A DNA stretch of 22,918 bases from Hyphomonadaceae bacterium (GTDB taxonomy: Bacteria > Pseudomonadota > Alphaproteobacteria > Caulobacterales > Hyphomonadaceae), in NCBI GenBank assembly GCA_030696545.1, contig JAUYSA010000233.1, forward strand, positions 1 through 22,918, written 5' to 3'. The position numbers and the translations under genes are program-made. Positions 1 to 8,652 of this stretch are shown in pieces. The notes below the pieces were generated by a model that made no database searches, was not told the origin of the DNA, and saw only the letters and a list, made by a program, of their open reading frames with translations. The number at the start of each line of letters is the position of its first letter. Positions within the stretch are counted from its first letter, which is position 1.

Positions 1-1
1 G

Positions 2-2038
2 CTGGCCCGCATCCTCGCCGACGAGCTCGAAGCGCCGTGGGAGAATGTGCGCATCAAGCACGTCGACTCGGATCCGAAATGGGGCCTCATGGTCACGGGC
101 GGCTCATGGTCCGTGTGGCAGACCTATCCGCTCTACAGCCAGGCCGGCGCCGCCGGCCGCATGGCGATGATCGAAGCCGGCGCGACAGCGCTTGGTGTTG
201 ACCCTGCAACCTGCTCGGCGGCCAATGGCGAGATCGTCTCAGGCGACAAGACGATTTCCTACAAGGACATCGTCCGCCGCGGCGGCCTCACCAAAACCTA
301 CACGCCCGAAGACCTCGCCAAGATCGCCTTCAAACCCGCCACCGACCGCAAGCTGATCGGCAAGCCCGTCACCTCGCTCGACGTCGTCGCGAAAACCACA
401 GGCGCCGCGATCTACGGCATCGACGCGAAAGTGGAGGGCATGGTCTATGGCCGCCCCATCATCCCACCCACTCGCAACGGCTCCAAGGTCAATGCAATCG
501 ACGACAGCGCCGCCAAGGCCGTGAAGGGATACCTGCAGAGCGTCGCTCTCGAAGACCCATCCGGCACAGTGCCCGGCTGGGTCATGGTCGTCGCGACAAG
601 CTACCCCGCCGCGAAGAAAGCCGCTGAACATGTGAAGGTCGACTGGGCCGCAGGCCCAACCGCCAACGTCTCCGAAAAGGACATCCAGGATCATTCCGCA
701 AAGCTGATCGCAAAAGCCGACGCAGGCTCGGTGCTCGCAACCGGCAACACAAACACCGCCCCTGCATTCCGCGCCGCGCAATCATCGATCGAGGCGACCT
801 ACACCACGGCCACCGCGCTGCACTTCCAGATGGAGCCGGTGAACGCACTCGCCTTCGAGAAGGACGGCAAGTGGGAAATCCACACCGGCAACCAGTGGCA
901 GAGCCTCGTCCTGCCATGGCTGGCCACAGCGCTGGCCGTGCCCGAAACCGATGTTGTCATGCGCACCTATCTGCTCGGCGGCGGCTTCGGCCGGCGTCTG
1001 AATGGCGACTATGCCGTGGGCGCAGCACTTGCTTCAAAAGCCATCGGCAAGCCGGTGAAGATGATCCTCACGCGCGAGGATGACTCGCGCTTCGACTCCG
1101 TGCGCTCGCCGTCCGTGCAGAAAATGCGCATGGCGTTCGACAAGGATGGCGGCGTCACGGCGATGGAACAGCATGTCGCCTGCGCCTGGCCAACCGAAGT
1201 GATGGCGCCGTTCTTCATGCCCAAGGGCGAGAAGGATATTCCGTACGATCCCTTCGCCATCAATGGCGCAAACCACTGGTACACGGTCGGCGCCCACAAG
1301 GTGCGCGCGATATCCAACGATCTGGCGAGCGCAACTTTCCGTCCCGGCTGGCTGCGCTCAGTCGGGCCAGGCTTCACCAACTGGGCGCTCGAAAGCTTCA
1401 TCGATGAAGCGGCGCACAAGCTGAAGATGGATCCGGTGGCTTTCCGCCTGAAATTGCTCACAGCCGAAGGGGCCAATGCCGGCACGGCGCCAAACTCCGT
1501 TGGCGGAGCGCTGCGTCAGGCCAATGTCGTAAAGCTTGCCGCTGAAAAAGCTGGATGGGGCGGACAGTTGCCCGAAGGCACGGGCCTCGGCCTCGCTACG
1601 TCGTTTGGCCAGGAACGCGACATGCCCACCTGGGTGGCGTGCGTTGCTCGCGTCAACGTCGATCGCGCCACGGGCAATGTGAAGGTCGAGAAGCTGACTC
1701 TTGTTGCTGACGCTGGAACGATCGTTGATCCCGATGGCGCGCTCGCGCAGATGCAGGGCGCCTCGCTCTGGGGCCTGTCGCTGGCGTTGCATGAGGGAAC
1801 GGAGTTCGAGAAGGGGCAGGTGAAAGCCACCAATCTGGGCGCCTACACCCCTCTGCGCCTCTCCGATGTGCCCGATCTCGACATCACCTTCGTCGACAGC
1901 GTGGAAGCGCCGGTCGGCCTTGGCGAGCCCGCGACCACGGTTGTGGGTCCCGCGATCGGCAATGCAATCTTCAACGCGGTCGGCGCGCGTCTGCGCCACA
2001 TCCCGATCACGCCTGCCGCTGTGAAAGCCGCGATCTGA
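2..2038 (+). CDS. Xanthine dehydrogenase family molybdopterin-binding subunit (IorB-like), 5' end missing
   Basis: This is the catalytic large subunit of a molybdenum hydroxylase of the xanthine dehydrogenase / isoquinoline 1-oxidoreductase beta type. Such subunits bind the molybdenum cofactor and hydroxylate aldehydes or N-heterocycles, normally with a small 2Fe-2S subunit. The reading frame is open from base 2, so the true start and any Tat signal lie upstream of the window. Visible landmarks are the cofactor-binding GGGFGRR at 977-997 and the C-terminal GLGEPATT, whose Glu (1925-1927) corresponds to the family's catalytic Glu. A downstream GTG at 47 would give 663 residues but lies inside the conserved region, so it is unlikely to be the start. 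About 680 residues are present of the 730-770 usual for IorB-type subunits. The substrate cannot be told from sequence. The 2Fe-2S partner is not in the window and may lie upstream. Confidence 0.9.
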   Translation: MARILADELEAPWENVRIKHVDSDPKWGLMVTGGSWSVWQTYPLYSQAGAAGRMAMIEAGATALGVDPATCSAANGEIVSGDKTISYKDIVRRGGLTKTYTPEDLAKIAFKPATDRKLIGKPVTSLDVVAKTTGAAIYGIDAKVEGMVYGRPIIPPTRNGSKVNAIDDSAAKAVKGYLQSVALEDPSGTVPGWVMVVATSYPAAKKAAEHVKVDWAAGPTANVSEKDIQDHSAKLIAKADAGSVLATGNTNTAPAFRAAQSSIEATYTTATALHFQMEPVNALAFEKDGKWEIHTGNQWQSLVLPWLATALAVPETDVVMRTYLLGGGFGRRLNGDYAVGAALASKAIGKPVKMILTREDDSRFDSVRSPSVQKMRMAFDKDGGVTAMEQHVACAWPTEVMAPFFMPKGEKDIPYDPFAINGANHWYTVGAHKVRAISNDLASATFRPGWLRSVGPGFTNWALESFIDEAAHKLKMDPVAFRLKLLTAEGANAGTAPNSVGGALRQANVVKLAAEKAGWGGQLPEGTGLGLATSFGQERDMPTWVACVARVNVDRATGNVKVEKLTLVADAGTIVDPDGALAQMQGASLWGLSLALHEGTEFEKGQVKATNLGAYTPLRLSDVPDLDITFVDSVEAPVGLGEPATTVVGPAIGNAIFNAVGARLRHIPITPAAVKAAI

Positions 2039-2100
2039 TCTGGTAAATCCGGGAAGGGCGGCTGCCGCCAGGCGGCCGTCCGATCCGGTTCAGAAGGGGC

Positions 2101-2129
2101 TCGACACGCCCTCCGTTCGCGCCTATATG
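2101..2129 (+). promoter_or_regulatory. Predicted sigma-70-type promoter of the rimP-nusA-ylxR-infB operon
   Basis: A -35 element TCGACA (2101-2106, 5 of 6 against TTGACA) is separated by exactly 17 bases from a -10 element TATATG (2124-2129, 4 of 6 against TATAAT). It lies between the end of the oxidoreductase and rimP and would start transcription near 2136, leaving a leader of about 100 bases. This is a pattern match only. Confidence 0.55.
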
Positions 2130-2152
2130 CCCCCTCGAACTAGTTCTCACAT

Positions 2153-2212
2153 CGAAGCGGCGGCCCCGGGAACTGGGCCGCCGCTTCGCATTTACGGCCC
2201 CTTTTTCGGGCC
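2153..2212 (+). promoter_or_regulatory. Structured rimP leader: two consecutive hairpins
   Basis: The first hairpin has a perfect 14-bp GC-rich stem (2153-2166 with 2175-2188) and an 8-base loop. The second has a 5-bp stem (GGCCC 2196-2200 with GGGCC 2208-2212) whose loop contains five T. Just upstream lies the 10-bp palindrome GAACTAGTTC (2137-2146). No T-run follows the strong first stem, so it is not a textbook terminator. It could be an attenuation or antitermination element, because NusA is known to feed back on this operon in E. coli. Alternatively it could be a weak end for the upstream gene. The function is inferred from position. Confidence 0.5.
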
Positions 2213-2236
2213 AAAACCAAAGGAAACGCACCCCTT

Positions 2237-2908
2237 ATGCGGGCGCAGAGCGAAATCGAGATACGTATCCTCGGCATGATCGAGCCGGTGGCGACAAGCC
2301 TCGGCCTCGACATTGTGCGGGTGCGCGTCACGGGCTCGCAGACGCCGACCCTGCAGATCATGGCGGAGCTGCCGGACGGCACGATGACCGTTGCCCGCTG
2401 CGCCAAGCTCTCGCGTGCGATCTCGCCGGTTCTGGAAGCCGAAGACCCGATCTCGAGCGAGTATTCGCTGGAAGTGTCCTCGCCGGGTATCGACCGGCCG
2501 CTGACACGCATTGGCGATTTCGCCAAATGGATCGGCCACGAGATCAGGGTTGAACTGGGCACGCCCACGATCGACGGACGCAAGCGCTTTCACGGCGCGA
2601 TCGTCAGCGAGGCGGATGGTGTGGTAGAGCTCGACCTGAAGGATGGCGGCAGCGCGAAGCTGAACGTCGCCGACATGTCCCGCGCGACCATGGTGCTGAC
2701 GGACAAGCTGATCCAGGCCGCGCGCGCCAAGGGTCAGGCGCCTGTCGAGGGCGCTGAGGAAGAAGACGAAGAAGATATCGCGATCGAAGGCGAGTTCGCG
2801 GCTGAGGATTTTGACGACGTTGAGGTCGACGAAGACCTTGATGAGGATTTTGACGAAGAGTCTGACGACGCGGAAGAAGACGCGGCGCCGGGCAACAAGG
2901 AGCAGTAA
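2237..2908 (+). CDS. rimP: Ribosome maturation factor RimP with a long acidic tail
   Basis: RimP (formerly YhbC/P15a) acts in the cytoplasm in assembly of the 30S ribosomal subunit. The N-terminal domain (about residues 1-85) carries the family signature around SSEYSLEVSSPGIDRPL, followed by the small Sm-like C-terminal domain (about 86-165). The family is usually 150-200 residues and this protein has 223. The excess is a tail from about residue 171 in which about 30 of the last 53 residues are Asp or Glu. The ATG at 2237 is preceded by AGGAAA at 2221-2226, a slightly distant Shine-Dalgarno site. The next ATG (2276) has none and would cut into the conserved domain. It is the first gene of the nusA-infB operon. 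The stop codon directly abuts the nusA ATG. Confidence 0.95.
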   Translation: MRAQSEIEIRILGMIEPVATSLGLDIVRVRVTGSQTPTLQIMAELPDGTMTVARCAKLSRAISPVLEAEDPISSEYSLEVSSPGIDRPLTRIGDFAKWIGHEIRVELGTPTIDGRKRFHGAIVSEADGVVELDLKDGGSAKLNVADMSRATMVLTDKLIQAARAKGQAPVEGAEEEDEEDIAIEGEFAAEDFDDVEVDEDLDEDFDEESDDAEEDAAPGNKEQ

Positions 2909-4624
2909 ATGGCTACCGGAGCAGTTTCGGCAAACAGGCTGGAAATCCTGCAGATCGCCAACGCGGTCGCGACGGAAAAATCGATCGACAAGCGCATCGT
3001 GCTTGAGGCGATGGAAGAAGCGATCCAGAAGGCCGCGCGCTCGCGCTACGGCCTGGAGCACGACATCCGCGCCGAGATCAATCCGGATAGCGGCGAAACC
3101 CGCCTCTGGCGCGTCCAGACCATCGTCGAGACGGTCGAAAACCCGGTTACGCAGCTGACGCTGGCTGAAGCCAAGAAAATGGATTCAGACGCCGAAATCG
3201 GCAATGAATTCCGCGAAGAACTGCCGCCCTTCGAATTCGGCCGCGTCGCCGCACAAACCGCGAAACAGGTCATTACGGGTAAAGTGCGTGAAGCCGAGCG
3301 CGCCCGCCAGTACAACGACTTCAAGGACCGCGTCGGCGAGATCATCAATGGCACCGTGAAGCGCGTCGAATACGGCCATGTGATCGTCGACCTCGGCAAA
3401 GCCGAAGGCGTCATCCGCCGCAACGACGGCATCCCGCGCGAGAACTTCAACACGGGCGACCGCGTCCGTTCCTACCTCTACAAGGTGTCCTCGGAAGCCA
3501 AGGGTCCGCAGATCTTCCTGTCGCGCTCGCACCCGTCCTTCATGATCGCGCTCTTTGCGCAGGAAGTTCCTGAAGTTTACGAGGGCGTGATCGAGATCAA
3601 GGCCTGCGCCCGTGACCCGGGTTCGCGCGCCAAGATCGGCGTGTTCAGCCACGACAATTCGATTGATCCGGTCGGCGCCTGCGTCGGTATGCGCGGCGCG
3701 CGCGTGCAGGCGGTGGTTTCGGAGCTGGGTGGAGAAAAGATCGACATCATCCCGTGGTCTGGCGACGACGCGACGTTCATCGTCAACGCGCTCCAGCCGG
3801 CCGAAGTCTCGAAGGTCGTGATCGACGAGGAAGAAGGCCGCGTCGAAGTGGTCGTCGAGGAGAGCCAGTTCCCGCTCGCCATCGGCCGCCGCGGCCAGAA
3901 CGTGCGCCTCGCCTCCCAGCTCACCGGCTGGCAGATCGACCTGATGACAGAGTCCGCGGATTCGGAACGCCGTCAGCGCGAGTTCAAGGAACGCACAGAC
4001 CTGTTCCAGAAAGCTCTGGATGCCGACGAAACGCTGGCCCAGCTTCTGGCTTCCGAAGGTTTCGAGACGGTCGAAGAGATCGCCTATGTCGAGATCGATG
4101 GCTTGGCCACGATCGAAGGCTTTGACGAGGAAGTCGCGGGCGAGCTGCAACAGCGTGCGCGCGAATATCTCGAGAAACTGACGGCCGAACTGGTCGCCAA
4201 GCGGAAAGAGCTCGGCGTGGTCGACGAAGTTGCGGACATGGAAGGCGTTACGCCGCAAATGGCCGTCAAATTCGGCGAGAACGGCGTGAAGACGATCGAC
4301 GACCTCGCGGGCCTCGTGCCTGACGATCTCGTCGGCTGGAAAGAGCCGGGTCCGGATGGCAAGCCCAAGATGATGCCTGGCCTGCTCACCAAGGGCGAGA
4401 TGACCCGTGACGACGCCGAACTGTTCATCCTGAAGGCGCGCGTTTCGGCCGGCTGGGTCGAACCTCAGGCGCTCGAAGAGGCTCTGGCTGCCCGCGCTGC
4501 GGCGCTGGATGCGGAAGAAGCCGAACTTGATGCATCTGGCGGCGACGCCCCTGGCAGCACGGCGCGCAGCCGTGGCGACGACCTGTTCAACTTGAAGGGG
4601 GCGAATGCCTCAAGCGACCAGTGA
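2909..4624 (+). CDS. nusA: Transcription termination/antitermination factor NusA
   Basis: NusA binds RNA polymerase and nascent RNA and controls pausing, intrinsic termination and antitermination. Domain order is complete: the N-terminal polymerase-binding domain (about 1-135), an S1 domain starting near VGEIINGTVKRVEYG (about 142-206), KH1 around DPVGACVGMRGARVQAVV (about 252-270), and KH2 around IGRRGQNVRLASQL (about 324-340). A C-terminal region then carries two acidic helix-hairpin-helix-like repeats (about 365-520). At 571 residues it is slightly longer than the 500-550 typical of the group. AAGGAG lies 6 bases before the ATG, inside the end of rimP. The last 20 bases overlap the start of the ylxR gene, which suggests translational coupling. 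Confidence 0.97.
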   Translation: MATGAVSANRLEILQIANAVATEKSIDKRIVLEAMEEAIQKAARSRYGLEHDIRAEINPDSGETRLWRVQTIVETVENPVTQLTLAEAKKMDSDAEIGNEFREELPPFEFGRVAAQTAKQVITGKVREAERARQYNDFKDRVGEIINGTVKRVEYGHVIVDLGKAEGVIRRNDGIPRENFNTGDRVRSYLYKVSSEAKGPQIFLSRSHPSFMIALFAQEVPEVYEGVIEIKACARDPGSRAKIGVFSHDNSIDPVGACVGMRGARVQAVVSELGGEKIDIIPWSGDDATFIVNALQPAEVSKVVIDEEEGRVEVVVEESQFPLAIGRRGQNVRLASQLTGWQIDLMTESADSERRQREFKERTDLFQKALDADETLAQLLASEGFETVEEIAYVEIDGLATIEGFDEEVAGELQQRAREYLEKLTAELVAKRKELGVVDEVADMEGVTPQMAVKFGENGVKTIDDLAGLVPDDLVGWKEPGPDGKPKMMPGLLTKGEMTRDDAELFILKARVSAGWVEPQALEEALAARAAALDAEEAELDASGGDAPGSTARSRGDDLFNLKGANASSDQ

Positions 4625-5435
4625 TGGCGAACTGAGCGGCATTCCAGATGCCGAAACCGACGCGGGGCCTCCCCGCGCCGGCAAGGCAGGTGCGCGTGAT
4701 CCCGAGCGCCGCTGCATCGTGACGATGGAGCGGCGCCAACAGGGCGAATTGATCCGTTTTGCCCTGTCACCTGACAATCAGGTAACTCCCGACCTGGCGG
4801 CCAAGCTGCCGGGCAGGGGCGCGTGGGTCACGGCCTCACGCGACTCCATCGATTTGGCGGTCAAGAAGGGCGCCTTTCACAGGGCCTTCAAGAAGCAGGT
4901 GAAGGTCGCACCTGACCTTGCCGGCCAGGTCGAACAATTGCTGGTGAAGCGGATTCTTGACCAGCTTGGCATGGTAAAGCGGGCCGGCGATCTCATATTG
5001 GGCTTCGAGCAGGTCCGGGAGGAGGTCCGCAAGGCGCCTCCAGCCTTCCTGATCGAGGCGTCTGACGGGTCGGAGGACCAGCGGGGCAAGGTGCTCGCCC
5101 TGGTGCGGGGGCTCTATACGCCTGATCTGGACGAAGCCGGTAAACCGGCCGGAAACCTTGAACTTCCCCCTGTCGCGGGCTGTTTTCTGGCCAGTGAATT
5201 GGGCATGGCCTTGGGGCGTGACCGTGTGATACACGCTTGCGTCAAATATGGCCGTATAGCGCACGCTTGGAGGGGGGAGCTCGAAAGGCTTTCCGGGTTC
5301 CGGCGTGTCTGGTTGCCCGGCTGGCAGCCGAGCAGCGCTACGGGGCAAAAGATTAGTGACGACACCACGACCCGTGTTTCCGGGGGCGCTCCCCCGGCCA
5401 CACCAGTATCAACCGAATTGACGAACTTGAAGTGA
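4605..5435 (+). CDS. ylxR: YlxR (DUF448) / L7Ae-like RNA-binding protein
   Basis: This is a small RNA-binding protein of the nusA-infB operon. The N-terminal half (about 25-105) is a YlxR/DUF448 domain with the signature RCIVTMERR and the motif LPGRGAWVT. The middle (about 105-170) resembles the ribosomal L7Ae-like fold (LGMVKRAGDLILGFEQV), which commonly follows YlxR in alphaproteobacteria. The C-terminal third (CFLASELGMALGRDRVIHACV onward) is less conserved, and the last 30 residues look disordered. Its exact role is not settled; nucleoid- or RNase P-related roles have been proposed for YlxR in other bacteria. AGGGGG just upstream of the ATG, inside nusA, supports the start. It is followed after 4 bases by infB. 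Confidence 0.9.
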   Translation: MPQATSDGELSGIPDAETDAGPPRAGKAGARDPERRCIVTMERRQQGELIRFALSPDNQVTPDLAAKLPGRGAWVTASRDSIDLAVKKGAFHRAFKKQVKVAPDLAGQVEQLLVKRILDQLGMVKRAGDLILGFEQVREEVRKAPPAFLIEASDGSEDQRGKVLALVRGLYTPDLDEAGKPAGNLELPPVAGCFLASELGMALGRDRVIHACVKYGRIAHAWRGELERLSGFRRVWLPGWQPSSATGQKISDDTTTRVSGGAPPATPVSTELTNLK

Positions 5436-5439
5436 GTGA

Positions 5440-8262
5440 ATGACCGACACCAAAGACACGGACAATACTGGACGCCGGCCGCTGACACTTAAGCGGGCGG
5501 ACACAGGCACCGTGAAGCAGAGCTTCTCGCACGGCCGCTCCAAGCAGGTCGTCGTCGAGACGAAGAAAAAACGCGTGGTGGTGACGCCCGGCGAAAAGCC
5601 GAAGGTGGTCAAGCCCGCAGAGCCCGAGAAGCCTGACGCGGAAGCGCCAAAGCTGACGGCCGCGCAGGAGGCGTTGCAGAAGTCGTCGCTGTCGCAGGCG
5701 GAACTCAAGGCGCGTCAGGCTGCGATCAGTGTCGCCCGGGCTGACCAGGAACGCCGCAAGGCTGAACAGGAAGCCATCGACGAAGCAAACCGTCGCCGCG
5801 CCGAAGAAGCGCGCAGGCTGGCTGACGAAGAAAAACGCCGGGTTGAAGCTGCCGCCCGTGGCGAAGCCCCGCCTGTGATCCCTGATGAAGACGAAGGCGA
5901 GCGTGGCGCGCGTGGACGCGCGCCCGATCGTGAAGCTTTCCGTCGTGACCCGCGCAGCGCTGCGCCCCGTACAGGCGCCACCAGCTTCAGCGGCGACCGT
6001 GCTGCGCCTCCGCGTGGTCCTGGCGGCGCTGTGCGCGTGCGTCCCGATGGCGACCGTCCGCGTGGTCCGGGCGCGCCCCGTCCCGGTGGACCTGGTGCGG
6101 GTGCTCCGCGTCCGGGTGGTTTCAGTGGCGACCGTGGTCCGCCGCGTCCCGGCGGTCCGGGCGCTGCTGGTCGTGGTCCTGGCGGGCCGGGTGGCCCCGG
6201 CCGTCCTGGCGGTCCGCGTCCGCTCGCGCCGCTTGATCCCGATGAACTGACACCGCTGTCCGAACTGGGCGGTCGCGTCAAACGCGTGAAATCTACTGGC
6301 GATGAGCCGGCCGGCGAAGTCCGGGCCGTTCGCAAGGACGAACCCAAGCGCCGTCAGGGCAGGCTGACCGTTTCAGCAGCCCTCGGCGACGATGATGAGA
6401 AACAGCGTTCCTACGCTGCTGTGAAACGCGCTCGCGAACGCGAACGCGAACGCCGCCTCAAAATGGCTGGCGGCGGAGCCGAGAAGGTCTCGCGCGAAGT
6501 CGTGTTGCCGGAATCGATCACTGTCGCTGACCTGGCGAACCGCATGAGCGAGCGCCAGGCCGACGTCGTGAAATTCATGATGCAGCAGGGCGAACTCGTC
6601 CGATCGACAGACGTGCTGGATGCGGACACCGCCCAGCTCATCGTCGAGGAATTCGGCCACACGGTGAAACGTGTTGCGGAGTCCGACGTCGAGATCGGCC
6701 TTGAGGGCCATGATGACCATGACGATCACCTTGAATCGCGGGCCCCTGTGGTCACGGTCATGGGTCACGTCGACCATGGCAAGACATCGCTGCTGGATGC
6801 GCTGCGCCAGACCGACGTTGTGTCGGGCGAGGCAGGCGGTATCACGCAGCACATAGGCGCATATCAGGTTCAGCTGAAGTCCGGCGAGAAGATCACCTTC
6901 CTCGACACGCCTGGCCACGCTGCCTTCTCGTCCATGCGCGCCCGCGGCGCTAACGCCACGGACATCGTCATCCTCGTGGTGGCGGCGGACGACGGCGTGA
7001 TGCCGCAGACGATCGAAGCGATCCAGCACGCGAAAGCGGCCGGCGCGCCGTTGATCGTGGCGGTCAACAAGATCGACAAGCATGACGCCAAGCCGGAAAA
7101 CGTGCTGACGCAACTTCTGCAATACGACGTGCAGGTCGAAGCCATGGGCGGCCAGACGCCGGCCGTGTTCGTCTCGGCTCTCAAGAAGACCGGCCTGGAT
7201 GAACTCACCGCGACGATCTCGGCCCTCGCCGAAATTCTCGAGCTCAAGGCTAACCCTGACCGTGACGCTGACGGCGTGGTCATCGAATCCAAGCTCGACA
7301 AGGGCCGCGGTTCGGTTGCAACCGTGTTGGTCAACCGTGGCACGCTGAGCAGGGGCGACATCGTCGTCGCCGGCGCGCAGTGGGGCAGGGTGAAGGCGCT
7401 CAACAACGAGCGTGGCCAGTCTCTCGAAACGGCTGGTCCTGCGACGCCGGTGGAGATCCTCGGCCTCGACGGGTCGCCTGATCCGGGTGATGCGTTCGTG
7501 GTTGTCGACAGCGAAGCGCGCGCACGCGAGATCATCGATTACCGCGTTCGCACCAAGCGTAACAAGTCGGGCGCCGGCATGCGCACGTCACTCGACCAGA
7601 TGCTGGCGCGCCTGAAGGAAGGCGGCTCGGCAGCGGGTGGCCAGACCAAGGAAGCTGCATTCATCCTCAAGGGTGACGTGCAGGGTTCGGTCGAGGCGAT
7701 CACACAGGCCCTCGAGAAGCTGTCGACGGAGGAAGTCCGCGCGCGTGTCGTGCTCGGCGCCGTTGGCGGGATTTCTGAAAGCGACGTGCAGCTTGCTGCC
7801 GGCGCCAACGCTCCGATCATCGCGTTCAACGTCCGCGCCAACAAGCAGGCGCGCGACCTAGCCGAGCGCGAAGGCGTAGAAATCCGGTACTACTCGATCA
7901 TTTACAACCTGATCGACGACGTGAAAGGCGTGCTCTCGGGCATGCTGGCGCCGGAACGTCGCGAGACCTTCCTGGGCTATGCGGAAATCCTGCAGGTCTT
8001 CTCGATTTCGAAGGCGGGCAAGGTTGCGGGTTGCCGTGTTTCGGAAGGCATCGTGCGCCGTGGTTCGGGCGTCCGCCTGCTGCGCGACAACGTCGTGATC
8101 CACGAAGGCACCTTGTCCACCCTCAAACGCTTCAAGGACGAAGTCCCGGAAGTTAAGCAGGGCATGGAGTGCGGTATGGCTTTCCTGAATTATCAGGATA
8201 TCCGCGAAGGCGACCAGATCGAGTGCTTCCAGGTGGAGCTGATCGAGCGTAAGCTGGATTAA
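5440..8262 (+). CDS. infB: Translation initiation factor IF-2
   Basis: IF-2 is the GTPase that delivers initiator fMet-tRNA to the 30S subunit and promotes subunit joining. The N-terminus (GTVKQSFSHGRSK) is typical of alphaproteobacterial IF-2. It is followed by a charged coiled-coil stretch (about 86-140) and a Gly/Pro/Arg-rich linker (about 180-265). An IF2 N-like domain (about 350-405) is followed by the GTP-binding domain: G1 GHVDHGKT near 441-448, G3 DTPGH at 489, and G4 NKID at 543. Domains II, III and the fMet-tRNA-binding C-terminal domain, ending in IERKLD, are intact. The length of 940 residues is normal for the group. A weak GAAGTGAGTGA precedes the ATG, so translation probably depends on coupling to ylxR, 4 bases upstream. 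It is the last gene of the operon. Confidence 0.97.
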   Translation: MTDTKDTDNTGRRPLTLKRADTGTVKQSFSHGRSKQVVVETKKKRVVVTPGEKPKVVKPAEPEKPDAEAPKLTAAQEALQKSSLSQAELKARQAAISVARADQERRKAEQEAIDEANRRRAEEARRLADEEKRRVEAAARGEAPPVIPDEDEGERGARGRAPDREAFRRDPRSAAPRTGATSFSGDRAAPPRGPGGAVRVRPDGDRPRGPGAPRPGGPGAGAPRPGGFSGDRGPPRPGGPGAAGRGPGGPGGPGRPGGPRPLAPLDPDELTPLSELGGRVKRVKSTGDEPAGEVRAVRKDEPKRRQGRLTVSAALGDDDEKQRSYAAVKRARERERERRLKMAGGGAEKVSREVVLPESITVADLANRMSERQADVVKFMMQQGELVRSTDVLDADTAQLIVEEFGHTVKRVAESDVEIGLEGHDDHDDHLESRAPVVTVMGHVDHGKTSLLDALRQTDVVSGEAGGITQHIGAYQVQLKSGEKITFLDTPGHAAFSSMRARGANATDIVILVVAADDGVMPQTIEAIQHAKAAGAPLIVAVNKIDKHDAKPENVLTQLLQYDVQVEAMGGQTPAVFVSALKKTGLDELTATISALAEILELKANPDRDADGVVIESKLDKGRGSVATVLVNRGTLSRGDIVVAGAQWGRVKALNNERGQSLETAGPATPVEILGLDGSPDPGDAFVVVDSEARAREIIDYRVRTKRNKSGAGMRTSLDQMLARLKEGGSAAGGQTKEAAFILKGDVQGSVEAITQALEKLSTEEVRARVVLGAVGGISESDVQLAAGANAPIIAFNVRANKQARDLAEREGVEIRYYSIIYNLIDDVKGVLSGMLAPERRETFLGYAEILQVFSISKAGKVAGCRVSEGIVRRGSGVRLLRDNVVIHEGTLSTLKRFKDEVPEVKQGMECGMAFLNYQDIREGDQIECFQVELIERKLD

Positions 8263-8288
8263 GGCCTGAATTCATCGACATGAACATG

Positions 8289-8322
8289 AATCCCCGGAGC
8301 GTTGCTCCGGGGATTTTTGTTT
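8289..8322 (+). terminator. Intrinsic terminator of the rimP-infB operon
   Basis: A perfect 12-bp stem (8289-8300 with 8304-8315) closed by a 3-base GTT loop is followed by a T-rich tract ending in TTTTGTTTT. It lies 27 bases after the infB stop. This is the clearest rho-independent terminator in the window, and it separates infB from the genes that follow. Confidence 0.92.
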
Positions 8323-8457
8323 TCCAGGGCCGCGAACTGCGTTTGGACCCCTGATCGATCGAATTTCACGGACCGGCTGAACCGGATGTTCACCACGGGT
8401 TGGCATGGTTGCGCGTACAGTAACCCTCGCCAAAGCGGGGCTGACGCGGAGGCCAAC

Positions 8458-8607
8458 ATGCATCAGGCTTCGATCCTCTTCACCGCTGCCGTGATGGCGA
8501 TGGCGGGTGCGTGGTACGCCCTGCAGGACGGCTCGCTCATCGGCGCGGACGCACCGGCGGCCGCGCAGGTCGCAAGCGTTTCGCAGGCTCAGCCGCTCGC
8601 CGAATAG
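8458..8607 (+). CDS. Small hypothetical membrane or exported peptide (49 aa)
   Basis: This is a 49-residue reading frame with a good Shine-Dalgarno site (GGAGG at 8450-8454) 3 bases before the ATG at 8458. The peptide starts MHQASILFTAAVMAMAG. It has one hydrophobic segment (about 4-22) and then an Ala-rich, mildly acidic tail, consistent with a membrane anchor or signal peptide facing the periplasm. An in-frame ATG at 8302 exists, but the sequence upstream of 8458 includes the infB terminator flank and looks non-coding. I do not recognise a family. The reading rests on the ribosome site and the hydrophobic pattern, so it could be a chance frame. Confidence 0.5.
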   Translation: MHQASILFTAAVMAMAGAWYALQDGSLIGADAPAAAQVASVSQAQPLAE

Positions 8608-8652
8608 GCGCGGTCTTTCCCAACTCCTTGATTCCGCTTGAGCCATGCCTTT

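Noticed and set aside
2153..2188. Strong GC hairpin before rimP as a simple terminator of the upstream oxidoreductase gene
   Set aside because: No T-run follows the stem, and it lies downstream of a good promoter for rimP, so I list it as a leader structure instead.
2192..3061. A 289-codon minus-strand frame opposite rimP
   Set aside because: It runs antisense to rimP and across its leader hairpins. Its Arg/Asp-rich, domain-free translation is typical of a GC-driven shadow frame.
3185..4258. A 357-codon open frame on the minus strand opposite nusA
   Set aside because: It is the mirror of a well conserved nusA frame in GC-rich DNA. Its translation is rich in Asp, Arg, His and Leu without recognisable domains, and it has no convincing start context.
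5715..6347. A 210-codon minus-strand frame of Gly/Pro/Ser-rich sequence inside infB
   Set aside because: It mirrors the Gly/Pro/Arg-rich IF-2 linker. The low complexity explains the absence of stops.
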